Shown one piece after another: positions 22,988 through 32,609 of a stretch of 64,000 bases of DNA. A program made the position numbers and the translations under genes. Every line of letters starts with the position of its first letter. Positions within the stretch are counted from its first letter, which is position 1. Below the pieces are notes generated by a model. The model saw only the letters and a program-made list of their open reading frames with translations. It searched no databases and had not been told where the DNA came from. The stretch lies in NCBI RefSeq assembly GCF_032118995.1, contig NC_092665.1, positions 6,629,501 to 6,693,500 on the forward strand, written 5' to 3'. The DNA is from Asterias amurensis. Taxonomy: Eukaryota > Echinodermata > Asteroidea > Forcipulatida > Asteriidae.

Positions 22988-25900
22988 TAACAATAACAAT
23001 AACAATAACAATAGCAATAACAATAACAATAACAATAACAATAACAATAACAATAACAATAACAATAACAATAACAATAATAATAATAATAACAACAATA
23101 ATTATCTTCAAGTACATGTACGAGCTAATCCTCCAATCAGATTCGCAGAATGGAGTGGTGATAAAAACCTATAATTTTTATTCATGGCTAATATCACTAC
23201 CTGCGTATTGTGTGTTCTATGTTCTGCGCTAAGTTTGCTTGAAGATAAATACGATATTTCATGCGCGCTCATGGAAATACAGAAAATATAGCGCTTCTGC
23301 ATCAAATATCCAACTCGGCCTTCGGCCTCGTTGGATATGGGACGCAGAAGCGCTATATTTTTCCGTATTCCACTCGGGCTTGTGCGATAACTTGTTATTA
23401 TTAATACTTGGTACATGTACATGTAAGTCTATTTGCTGTTAAAAACAAAGCAAATAAAACAGTGCATAGTAAATCCAATTAATTAACAAAATGAGTCAAG
23501 TTAGGACAATTTTTAATACACAATTTGTCATTCATAATGTAGTTGTAAAACTCACTTATATCCTGGCTTAATTTGAGGTTTTAACTTACCGGTAATATTC
23601 TTCTCATTGTTGTATTTGAGTGCATGTACTTTTAACTCATTCCACTTCTTTCTCACATCTACCCATTCCCTCTGCTGAGGTCCCCCAGCCATCCTTAAGG
23701 TGTCGGCAGCCATTCTCCAACACTTCTGTCTCCTAGCTTCGACCTGAATTTTAATAAAAAACATTATACACCTAGTAGTTTTTAAAAATGTGACCCGTGA
23801 ATCACAAGTCCACAGTGGCAAGTCCATGTCATGATTGTAGAGTAAAAAAACTCTCAAGTCCCACAATTTTACTCCTCCATGCATGTATAGTAGCCAAATA
23901 GTTCCTAGCAATCCTTACCTGCAAGAATGCATGCTTAAAGCTTACCTTTTGGGAGCAATGGCCTGCCTTCCCATACAGCTCAGCTGTGTTTGCTTTTACA
24001 AACCCTGAAAGTACTCGCATCTCTGTGGTAGTGAAGTTTTTGTTTCTGGGCTTTGTGCCCTTTTTTTTGCCCTGAAAAAAAAACAAAAACAAAAACGTAT
24101 GTTTTGTTCAAAAGGTTTACCTTTGTTTTTTTCAGTTCCTCACATATACGGCTGTATATGTTGCAAAAATGTTGTTGTCATAAAATGTGCTTATTATCTT
24201 TCCTGCTAGGAAAGATAAATAAGATCATGTTAAAACCAAGTTGCTCAATAACAGCATCTTGCAATATTGTTTGCACCAACTTTGCTCTGGAGTGAGCTGT
24301 CAGATTAAAAGCAAAAATAAAATTCATCTTTATATAATCTTATGATAATCTCTTTTTATTAAGTAATTATTGGAAAGTGCATGTAAATGTATTTATCTTA
24401 AGCAAGATCAATTTATTTATTTATTGATTTCTTTTTGTTTACCATTTTTTCTGTGTTTCTGTCTTGGAATCTGAAACAAAAACATGGCAACAGATATTAT
24501 TAACCCAAATCAATCAGTAAGAACTACAGTGAGGATACTGCAAATACATGGCAGTGTACTTAATTATGTGCAACTCAATAATTTGGAGTACGTCAAAGTA
24601 ACATACATTTAAAAAAACATACGGTACACAATTATTTATTAAAACAAATTTATGTTAGTGGTCATGATAAAACATGAACACTCAATACTTTTTCCATTAT
24701 TGAATGACATTTTAGTATTTTACCTTAAAATATATTGATAAGAGTAGGCCTACAAATCAGACTTTTAACCAGACTAACTAATGTGACTATGGATCAAATT
24801 AAATAAACCATGACTACTGAATTTATAAAGTATAAAAGTACAACTAAGTGATAAAAATATCAACCACATGAGGTAAAATTTGAATGCTATGCATATGACA
24901 GCATACCAATTCAAAACCATAGAGTAGACAATTTTGAAGAAATATTTTTGTCAATAGACCACTTGATTGAATGGTATTACCATTCAATCAAGTGATCCAT
25001 TGACAAAAATATTTCTTCAAAATTGTCTACTCTATGGTTTTGAATTGGTATAAATCAGTTGTAATCACGTAAGTACATCAACATTGAACCCAATTTATGT
25101 ACTAAACTGCCTGAAAATTAATATAATGAAGTCAAACCAACTTAACAAATTTCATAGCTAATAAAACTATAGCCACACCCCCTCCAGTGTGCACCGTAAT
25201 TAGCAGTGTGTTTTGATGGGTCACTATGCACCGCTAGCCCCCACGCCGTCACTGGCGATTCACGCTGAAAAACAGCAGTTTTTAAGTCGGTAAAAACCAC
25301 ACATGTGCTTGGTTTATTTTCATTCAAGAACACTTAAGTGAGCCCTGTGAACATAAACTATAAAATAGCAAACTATCAACGTTCTAATCCAACAACAAAT
25401 CATAAAAGAATCGAATTTATTTTCTACTTACCACGGTTCCACCACTCACGATGAAAACAAGATGGCCGACTTCAAAAAGTTTTGAGAGCCCAAAAGTGTG
25501 TTTTGGGTCAAAGGTCGCGCTTTAGGCTCTGTCAATAAAATTGAAGTCTTAAGATACAATTGATATCAATCTTTTCGTACGGTCGATTGATCTTACGCTA
25601 AGATTGATTTTATGAAACAGATTTTTACAATTAATTGTAGACTAAGATTGATTCAGACTTAAGATTGATAGTTAAGATTAATTGTATTATGTTCTTTATG
25701 AAACACCCCCCTGGATGGGATCAGAAGCTGTTCAAGCAAAATGGTGCAATAGTCATCAATAATTGGGTTTAAGTTTGATCAGGTTTACATACCGATGAGA
25801 TTTCGTCCATCATTTCTAGATCCAGCTTTAGAACAGTCTTCAGGATACTCTGGGTCGGCAGCTTCTCTCGGTAACATTTTCATCCTTCCCCCACCCATTA

Positions 25901-27236
25901 TAACCTGGCATAGATTAATGAAGAATTAGTATAAAAATGACCGCATCATGAAGTTGGTGGTCGGCATGCAGCAATGACTAGCAGGAAGGGTATTCTAGGA
26001 AGCTGCTTCTTAAATAGACACCATGCATGAAGTGATACTGACAAGTTTAAAACAGTGACATTTGCCAGCCTTTCATTATATGAGCACGCTTCAAAAAAAT
26101 TCTAAAAAATTATTAACTGTTTAAATTGATTAACTATCGAATGCTTCCAGCTACCTGTTTCATTGCCGGTCAGTTTGTGAGATACTTTGATTCAAAAACC
26201 AAAATAACCCATGATATTGATGAGGGTGGCGAATAATCAAACGGTACATTCAGAATAGTGAACGCAAACACTGGTTCGTGTCAATGTTGCAGATTGTACC
26301 TGTGTATCCTGTCCGAGTGTTATGAGTTGCTGAGCGATGTCAATGCAACCGATGTCAGATTCCTTCTGCGGTATATCAGAGTCACACTCCCAGTCTCGAT
26401 GGGGCGAATGTGCGTAAAGTGCGGCAGGGGTAGCGTGTGTCACACGGGCAGTGCTGACGAGTCCCGTTGCCTTGCCTTTAGAAAGCACACAAAGCAACGA
26501 AAACCTAATTTATTAGCTATATTATAATCGATCGATACAATTTCAAGAACACAATATTAAAATTATTACAAAACACTTGACAACAAATCAATGAAAGTAA
26601 ATCATATTTATTATACACACATTGACTGGCAATGAGGTAATTGTACGTCTACCCCCGAGGGACTTTGAGTGACCAGAAGAGGGACCTATTTCCCGAGGCT
26701 GAAGGCCAAGGGAAATAGGCACCTCTTATGGTCACTAACAGGCCCGAGGGGGGAATAGACGTACACTAGTACCGAATTGTGCCAGTCAATATTGTGTATT
26801 ATTATACAGCTCGGTCTTAAATGTGAAATAAGAACAACACGTGGAAAAGAAAGGAAGTTTTGTAGTTGCTGTTCACGGTTCAAGTCAAGAGAGGACGCTG
26901 TAACCGGGCACTATTTTCAAAGAACTAGTTCCCGCAAGACACATGCGCCCGATCACTAGACTAAGCTCATCCCACGAGACCGTGTTTCAGCCAACCAGAA
27001 TACAGAAAGGGCAAGAGGTGTGTTATAAAACATGAATATGTTGACGTTCTTTTAAACTTACCAGACTTTTGAGCAGATATCATAACAGACTCCACATTAG
27101 CATTGAGACTAGATTTACAATCTCCGTTAATAGCAGAATCGTCTAGCCCTATCACTGCTGTCTTGGTTTTAACACCACTAAAATAAGCAGTAGCCGTACC
27201 AGCCGAGTCCGGTACTTGCCTATCGGTATTGTAGGT
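13482..27236 (-). CDS. Alkaline phosphatase A, eight 3' exons (N-terminal exons not in view)
   Basis: Alkaline phosphatases are Zn/Mg ectoenzymes that hydrolyse phosphate monoesters. Exons on the minus strand are 27236-27062, 26475-26300, 25904-25793, 18143-18045, 17000-16860, 15800-15600, 14127-14005 and 13729-13482. All have GT/AG boundaries and matching phases, giving 424 aa. In order they show [12 protein letters not shown] (catalytic Ser), THATP, HRDW (phosphate-binding Arg), [19 protein letters not shown] (metal ligands), TADHSH and ETHGGEDV (zinc His). The hydrophobic tail suggests a GPI-anchor signal. About 90 N-terminal residues, including the GDGMG metal site, are missing from the model. 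I found no matching exon upstream, so the copy may be 5'-truncated. The Harbinger element 18704-25710 sits in the intron between exons 3 and 4. Confidence 0.88.
14487..15575. mobile_element. TTAA MITE split by a CR1-like LINE tail, block 1
   Basis: MITE sequence runs from about 14487 to 14749 and resumes with AGTGTCCACTGCCTTTAA near 15557-15575. The LINE piece lies between. The same nesting is present in block 2 (about 45988-47025), so both insertions predate the duplication. Confidence 0.75.
14750..15550 (-). mobile_element. CR1/L2-group LINE, 3' fragment
   Basis: The open minus-strand frame 15463-15056 encodes the end of a reverse transcriptase [34 protein letters not shown]-like and [20 protein letters not shown]. 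This C-terminal signature is typical of CR1/Rex/Crack-type LINEs. A short ACAATAACATAACAT tail marks the 3' end near 14750. It is a fragment of about 0.8 kb without polymerase motifs. Confidence 0.8.
16490..16787. repeat. Long inverted repeat in alkaline phosphatase A intron
   Basis: The arms, each nearly 130 bases, pair from CCTTGTACAAGGCTC on the left to GAGCCTTGGACAAGG on the right. They include CTATACTGCACGGTATA and GGTCGAAGCATGG. Block 2 (about 48035-48296) has lost much of the central right arm. It is probably a foldback MITE. Confidence 0.75.
17155..17657. mobile_element. TA-flanked non-autonomous element, block 1
   Basis: Terminal repeats TTAGAGAGGTT and AACCTCTCTAA continue to CCGCAGAGTC/GACTCTGCG with few mismatches and are flanked by TA. 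That suggests a Tc1/mariner-type parent, but TTA is also a possible TSD. There is no transposase. The block 2 copy (48667-49540) carries a TTAA MITE inside. Confidence 0.7.
18396..18682. repeat. Degenerate minisatellite (TTATCGATTCACCA), block 1
   Basis: About 18 diverged units of roughly 15-18 bases have the core ATTATCGATTCACCA. It is also present in block 2 at 50582-50858. The Harbinger element is inserted about 20 bases after its end. Confidence 0.8.
19007..20558 (+). CDS. Harbinger transposase (HARBI1-like nuclease), two exons
   Basis: This is a DDE nuclease that cuts and joins transposon ends in the nucleus together with a Myb-like partner. Exon 1 is 19007-19761 and exon 2 is 20264-20558, joined by a 502-base GT-AG intron. 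The splice gives [15 protein letters not shown] in frame and a 349-aa protein. Residues visible are GAVDGTHV (first Asp), GSTHDSRIL (second Asp), [15 protein letters not shown], and [12 protein letters not shown] with the expected Glu in exon 2. I chose the ATG at 19007 because it begins MALQLLL close to the conserved region; an upstream in-frame ATG at 18926 would add 27 residues without obvious homology. An acidic tail (DNEDNEDND) ends the protein. A truncated MITE (about 20088-20217) lies in the intron. Confidence 0.9.
20088..20217. mobile_element. Truncated TTAA MITE in the transposase intron
   Basis: The right half of the AGGCAGTGGACAC family ends GTGTCAACTGCCTTTAA close to the 3' splice site of the intron. 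It may supply part of the polypyrimidine-rich context before exon 2. Confidence 0.7.
20581..20959. mobile_element. TTAA MITE (AGGCAGTGGACAC family), best-preserved copy
   Basis: This 379-base copy lies between the two Harbinger genes, with TTAA on both sides (20577-20580, 20960-20963). It starts AGGCAGTGGACACTATTGG and has matching terminal repeats and the central TTTCGAGACCTC palindrome. It inserted into the Harbinger element or one of its ancestors. Confidence 0.9.
20964..22121. other. Harbinger intergenic sequence, no gene seen
   Basis: AT-rich sequence between the converging transposase and Myb/SANT genes. It probably carries both 3' UTRs. Confidence 0.5.
22122..24445 (-). CDS. Harbinger Myb/SANT-like DNA-binding protein, five coding exons
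   Basis: This is the second Harbinger gene; such proteins bind the transposon ends and bring the transposase to them. Exons on the minus strand are 24445-24443 (only the ATG), 24071-23946, 23743-23590, 22854-22727 and 22592-22122. All phases agree, giving 293 aa. A 28-base exon starts at 24470, and a 5' UTR exon probably ends with a GTAAGTAG donor at 25432. Residues about 8-90 form the Myb/SANT-like fold: [42 protein letters not shown]. Next come a linker and about 65 residues of Asn/Ser/Thr repeats ([15 protein letters not shown]). The C terminus is probably coiled coil ([20 protein letters not shown]). The ATG split from the rest by a 371-base intron is unusual but fits in frame. Confidence 0.82.
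22958..23103. repeat. (AAC/AAT)n microsatellite
   Basis: About 145 bases of AATAAC/AAT repeats lie in an intron of the Myb/SANT gene. Confidence 0.95.
23273..23372. mobile_element. Foldback with CGGCCTTCGGCC loop
   Basis: A stem of about 42 base pairs from GGAAATACAGAAAATATAGC to its complement closes on a GGCCTTCGGCC core. It lies in a Myb/SANT gene intron and looks like a short palindromic MITE. Confidence 0.7.
24471..25432. other. Intron and 5' part of the Myb/SANT gene; contains a palindrome
   Basis: AT-rich sequence. A near-perfect inverted repeat at 24905-25049 has arms of about 70 bases starting ACCAATTCAAAACCATAG and a loop of only a few bases. No other coding is seen. Confidence 0.6.
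26643..26764. mobile_element. Foldback MITE in phosphatase intron, shared
   Basis: The 122-base hairpin starts GTACGTCTACCCCCGAGG and ends with the complement; inside it TATTTCCCGAGGC faces the complementary arm. Block 2 has the same at about 53407-53528, so it is old. Confidence 0.7.
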
Positions 27237-27240
27237 CTAG

Positions 27241-27635
27241 GGGATGAAAGAGTGCAGGAAATATTCTCAGACTAAATGCTCCGTATGTTTGACCACGTGG
27301 GGCGCACTCAATATAGTGCCGGAAATAGTCAAAGACTGATTTTTTGCGCCGTATTTTTGACCACGTGGGCGCACTCAATACAGTGGGTGCGTTCGTTTAG
27401 CTTCCCTAGGTCGACCCCGATCTGCCCGGTACGTTCGAATAGCTTTGACGGGGCTCATCCGGGTCAGTCCCCATCCCCCCCCCCAATGCCCTGCTTGTGG
27501 AGTGGGTCACTTGGGGTGACCTGAGGTACATGCCATCACCACGAGAGGGCGAGTGTGTTCGTTCGATTAGCTGTTGTCAGGGGTTCACCCGAGCGAGCAC
27601 GACGGGGTCGACCCAGGGAAGCTTATCAGGCACAC
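27241..27635. other. Junction region with a GTGCGTTCG MITE relic
   Basis: A stretch of about 80 bases (GACCACGTGGGGCGCACTC type) is tandemly repeated here but single in block 2 (54010-54055). A MITE-like part follows (about 27382-27630) with TGCGTTCGTTTAGCTTCCC and a matching GGGTCGACCC arm. No phosphatase exon was found. Confidence 0.5.
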
Positions 27636-27837
27636 TAGCCTTGCTCAAGGCAGTCGCGTTATTCGCTCCGAAAAGACGCCGCTGTAAACCCACCCGTATA
27701 CCCAGTGCGTGGTGCGTGCGATTACACCGCATGACTCACCCGTATACACACTGTCACATCGTACGACTACTGTGCACATAAGTCATCCGCACTCGTACCA
27801 CTAACCGCAAGCAGAGGCCGTCAGGCCGACAGCCTTG
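27636..27837. mobile_element. Solo TAGCCTTG terminal repeat at block 1/2 junction
   Basis: About 200 bases closely match the left terminal repeat of the 704-base element at 35674. They start TAGCCTTGCTCAAGGC and end GCCGACAGCCTTG. It abuts the start of block 2 exactly, and an equal copy (54306-54507) abuts block 3. Confidence 0.8.
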
Positions 27838-28197
27838 TATGTCGGTATACTTTGTTTTGCTGTTACGGTTTTTCAGCATAATTGTATGAGGAGTTGTAAT
27901 AAGATTTGTTTAAAAAAAAATCACCTCGTAAAACTAATAGTAACGAAAGCCCTCCAGAAAAAAACAACGATGTTTAAATCTGTGACAACGGCTTGATTCG
28001 TCAAAATGGATTCACCAACGCCTCCCCTCCCATCCCTACCCCCACCCCTCCCCGCGTAAATAGCGGATGGCGTATCAGCGTTACAAATCCTTAACGATTG
28101 AATGTGCATACAATCTAATTACATACAAGTTTTGATGATTCCGTAATGACGAACTGTAAATTGTGATAACCGAATCAAAATATCTTGGCGGTTTTTT

Positions 28198-28672
28198 TTT
28201 TCGAGGGCAGCAGACCTACCAGGTAAGGGTGCACAACTCCTAAAGCAAACAATGGTAAATGCTAAAAATTCAAAAATACTCAAAAAATATTTAGAAGTCT
28301 CTCAGCCTCTTGAAAATTAAATCAGATACATTGTCATACAACTAAACTTCAGATTTCTTCTCAATTTTTGGTAGGTCAGCATTTCGGAATTTTTGCTAAT
28401 TACCCTAGAAGAAACACCCCCAAAAACTCACCCACACCGCTTGTTATCCTTGGGGAACTCGTGTCCAGTACGTCCTGTTCCAGAACAGTTTGGTTTTTGC
28501 TGGCAATGTGTTATGAATAACAAAATACAGTTTGGCTAAATCTAAAATACAAAATCAAAAACACGCAAAACACAAGGTATTTGCTGTCAGTGACCGTCAC
28601 TCGTGCTTCTCCTATTCCTAAGTTGTTGACATTACAGCGCCCTCTCTTGGTGATTGACAGATAGTCTAAAGT
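28198..28672. other. Block 2-specific segment, no gene seen
   Basis: This replaces about 1 kb present in blocks 1 and 3. It has no terminal repeats or coding frame I can recognise. Confidence 0.45.
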
Positions 28673-29409
28673 TTCCCATTGAAAATCAGTTTAAAAATAC
28701 CCTTTAAGGGCAAAGGCAGGACACTTTAATAGGTAACTCTCAACCACTAGTGAGTCTTTCCACTTGGTGTATCTCAACATATTCTTAAATTAACAAACCC
28801 GTGAACATTAATTTGAGCTCAATTGGTTGTCGAAATTGCGAGAGAATAATGGGAAAATCACCCCCGTCGCACAAGTTTTGTGCTTTCAGATGCCTTCAGT
28901 TTGAGACCTTAACAACTCGAGAAAATACTTCTTTCTCAAAAACTAGGTTTCTTCAGAGAGAGCCGTTTTATTACAATGTTTTATACTATTAACATCTCTC
29001 CATTGCTCATTACCAAGTAAGTCTTTATGCTAGCAATTCTGTTGAGTAATTACCTATGGTGTCCAGTGCCTTTAATGTTGCTCTGTTGGTGGCGCACTCT
29101 ACTATAAATACATTGTCATTGCATTTCCATTTCGGAAAAAAACATACTGAGTTAGTGTTAGTAAACATATACTTCAAAAGAGTGGAAGCACGAAAGAGAT
29201 CCATCTGAACAGTATATATATTGCGTACACAGTTCTTTCTTTGATAATAAACTTGCACTTTAACTCACAATCATCAGGGAAATACATCAATTGAGCGGAA
29301 ATAGAAGGAAAACGGCCAGGAACTTCAGGAAGCAATCACACAGTGCAACCCAGTAGGGCGGATATACATGTAAAAATACCATACCATTAAAGCATGTATA
29401 AATTGAGCT

Positions 29410-29690
29410 CCATTGGTAACATACAGCCTCATCCAAACCAGTGATAGAGTAAGTCACTGCTTTCAATCAGTGACTTTAACACATACATAATGTAGTGTAG
29501 AGTTTTACACCATTGGTATCCTTTCAACATACAGTATCATTCAAACCAATGACAGAGTAAGTCACTGTCATAAATCAGTGACTTTAACACGGTATTGATC
29601 CACAATTGCAACATACAGTCTCATCCAAACCAATGGTAGAGTAAGTCACTGCATTCAATCAGTGACTTTAACACGTATCTATGATTGGCT
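29410..29690. repeat. Palindromic tandem repeats upstream of C1q-B (3 units)
   Basis: Same AAGTCACTG...CAGTGACTTT units as upstream of C1q-A, but only three. Confidence 0.85.
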
Positions 29691-29753
29691 GCTCATCGAT
29701 TGTCAATCAAACATCGAAGTAGACTGATGAGCACTTCAATGAAAATACAGCAG

Positions 29754-29854
29754 TATTTAAACGCGCTGCACCAGCAGCAGTGCTCATAACAACTTCGTAT
29801 CTTATCGGAAGAGAGACACTGAGAAAGTTTGGACTACAAGAACACATCATCAAG
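29754..29854 (+). promoter_or_regulatory. C1q-B core promoter and 5' UTR exon
   Basis: TATTTAAA at 29754-29761, with a non-coding exon ending CATCAAG at 29854 and a GTAAGTG donor. The intron runs to the acceptor at 32609 (2755 bases), the shortest of the three because of deletions. Confidence 0.7.
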
Positions 29855-32609
29855 GTAAGTGTTTCTTGTTATACTGTCGGACCCGGACTTTGGCTTCTAG
29901 ATGCATGCCGTGTATTTTAGGGTAGCCTATTATTTCAAGAAGGTTGCAGTACTGTTTGGTGGTACAGACTGTAATGCCGTTGCATTTCCCTTTGAAACCA
30001 CGATACATAGCGTTGTGTCGTTGGAGCTTTTATCACCATACTTGCAAGTGGTTTCCGTTTTGGAGCAGCAAGTTCCGCTGGTATTCTGTACATTGTCTTG
30101 TTCAAATAGTGGGCAATAAAAGTTTACCTAGACAGTTTCAGTTGAATGTGTTTGATATTCTGCTCGTTTTAATGTGTGTGTACTATGCATCCAAAAGCTG
30201 TCAACAAAATTAACAACAAGTACTGATGAAATGGCATTGTGTGACATGACCACTTTGTTATTTTCTTTTATGTTGTGGGTAAAACAACACAAGATTGAAC
30301 ATAATGCAACACTTTCACAATTATTATGGTGATCGGTGTGTTGTACAGCCGACGTGGGGAGGGGCAACCGAGGTAAAGCCGAGTTTGGCTGTTTGCCCCA
30401 AAAGTTTATTCAAAACCTGGACCCCGTCACGGAGCATGCAACATTAATTGTTTTATTTTACCATGATAATCGATTCCTCTTGTTTGGGGACAAATTGTTA
30501 CCATCCTCCATTATTGTTACGACAATAATGACACAGTTTAAAACTAAGACAGCATATTTTGTAAGCCAAAACATGGTGGCACACTGTTTAAGGTGTTGTC
30601 ACTTGACGTTTTAGCCATCGTATGTCAACGTATGAAAATTTTAGCGAGTACGCTGGCGTACGTCGATTAATTATGGGTGAAGGCCCCGTCACACCTTGAC
30701 GTTTAAGCCAGCGTATAGCGACGTATGACAATGTTGGCGACTACCCTGGTGTACGTCAAATAAGTTATGGATAACTTTGTATAAGTTAAGAGCACGATGA
30801 AACACGCTGATATACACGTCGATGTAAGTCGTGTGGCTCATGAAGGCCCTGTCACACCTTGACGTTTTAGTCAGCGTATGCCGACGTTTGCAAATTTCTC
30901 TAAAACGTTGGCATACGCTGAACTATCGATGGATTTTTCAATTTTGAGCGTATACGAAGCGTATTCATAAGGAGGTGGACGGATGCATACCGTAGAAGTA
31001 ACTTACACAGAGCGTTTTCATAACGAATGCTTAGCGTGTTGACGGCGTTAACAACTTATGTTCTACGATGGTCCAACTACTGCATAGAGCGCGGGGGCAG
31101 CGTTTTGCCGACGATCACATACAGTAGCCTATAAAGAGGGTGCCTCTCAACGATTGAAATAATAACTGCACTTGACATCGTATTAATCCTCATGCGAATC
31201 CAAATTGTATATACCGATTCACATAACTCTGCCAATACACCATTACATGGTAGCTGTAAGTTTAGAAACAAGTTTAGTAACTAGTTATGTGGTCATCCGG
31301 AACACGTCAAATACGTTCGACGTAAGTTACTAATACGGTCTGGATACGTCCAACTCGTTATCAATAGGCTTTGTATACGCTCAAACTTGAAAAGTCCATC
31401 GAAAGTTCAGCGGATGCCAACGTTTAAGAGAAATTGTCATACGTCGGCATACGCTGACTAAAACGTCAAGGTGTGACAGGGCCGTAAGTTAAGATCACGC
31501 CTAAATACGCCGATATACGTCTTTGTATTATGCTTTGAACCTATGTTTCAAATTATTTGACGTGTTCCGGACGACCACTTTTGATGAAATTAAGTAGTGG
31601 CAGCGTATTGGGAAATCGGTATACACTAATTGGGTTCGAAGGAGAATACAGTGATGCCAAGTGCAGTTATTATTTCAAACGTCGAGGTACCATGCAATAC
31701 GCTGCTGCGCGCTATGCAGTAGTTAGACTATTCGTAGATATCGTATCTTTTTACACGAGGAGAAATCCTCACAATGTAGACAAGTTGAGGAATCTTTCTT
31801 GGATTATAAAATGAGCGAAGTGATACGGACAGGAGCTCAATGTATAGGGTGTTGGTTTTATCTCAAACAATCACTGTGTTGCACCATCTCTTGTTGATAT
31901 AGAGGCATACGCGCCCCACCCTGTATCTTCCCTGTAATTTTGTAATCTCTGTCAAGTCGAATCCGAGATCCAAAGCCGTCTATATGGAGATCATTACTCT
32001 GGGTTGTATTGTCTAACAATGTCTCGGTGAAGGATACCAGAGTCTCTGTGTTTACGAATGTGATTAAACGAGCTCATCCATTTTGGGGCATAGGGAACGG
32101 CAATGGACAATACCATTGTTGTGAGAAAGATTATACCGGTCTGATTAAATTTCTTTCTCCTCACCACCCATATTTCCTCTTTTTCTCCTTTTAAAGTTGT
32201 TTATAATTGTCTGACAGTTGTTCGGGTGTCATTGGGGAGCATTTCAACACGATATTCAGTATGTTAAAGATCAAACGAGCCAACGGCACCCTGCCGTAAG
32301 CTAAGTAGGTACTCAAGTGTGTCGCGGTAGCCACTTTGTTGTGTGGAGCGATTATTTAGCTCAACACAACAGAACACTTACGATCAATACGGCCAGGTAC
32401 ATAATTTAACACACACATGCTCATTCCAGCGAAACACAAATTGACTAAAACGTGGTTAATGTGGAAACTAGCGATAAAGAACTTCCACAAACACATGGAT
32501 AACGTGAATAAATTGGAGCTGACAAAAAACTGGTGGTCACCGCTAGAGCAGCGCCCCCTGTGGCTGCATGATTTTTATCGTTTGTTTTATGTATCCTATT
32601 AAATTACAG
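29855..32609. other. C1q-B first intron
   Basis: It holds the eroded large foldback (30845-31483) and the conserved intron sequence. No independent gene is seen. Confidence 0.55.

Larger units (their letters stand above)
18704..25710. mobile_element. PIF/Harbinger DNA transposon, two genes, apparently complete
   Basis: The 7007-base element has ends GGGGGTGTTTCATAAAG and its exact complement. It is flanked by CTG at 18701-18703 and 25711-25713; the empty site in block 2 (near 50880) reads CCG. Subterminal copies of AATCTTATCTCCCAA and AATTAATCTTA are likely protein-binding repeats. It encodes a transposase on the plus strand and a Myb/SANT protein on the minus strand, converging, as the superfamily usually does. 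Most Harbingers duplicate TWA, but a CWG-type target is known for some animal lineages. Both genes keep open exons and splice sites. Several MITEs and palindromes lie inside. Confidence 0.9.
598..27837. repeat. Tandem block 1: C1q-A plus alkaline phosphatase A
   Basis: This is the first copy of a direct segmental duplication of about 27 kb. Similarity starts at a TATGTCGGT junction near 598 and recurs at 27838 and 54508. Gene order inside is a plus-strand C1q gene, a repeat-rich spacer, then a minus-strand alkaline phosphatase. Compared with block 2 it has an extra Harbinger transposon (18704-25710) and an extra TTAA foldback (5507-5888). It lacks the LINE and the two 9-bp-TSD elements of block 2. 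The match is visible directly through identical exon lengths and shared nested repeats. Confidence 0.9.

Noticed and set aside
27520-27550. Minus-strand GDGM resembling the phosphatase metal-site motif
   Set aside because: The flanking residues (SRGDGMYLRS) do not match FLGDGMG context, and the stretch belongs to the junction MITE region.
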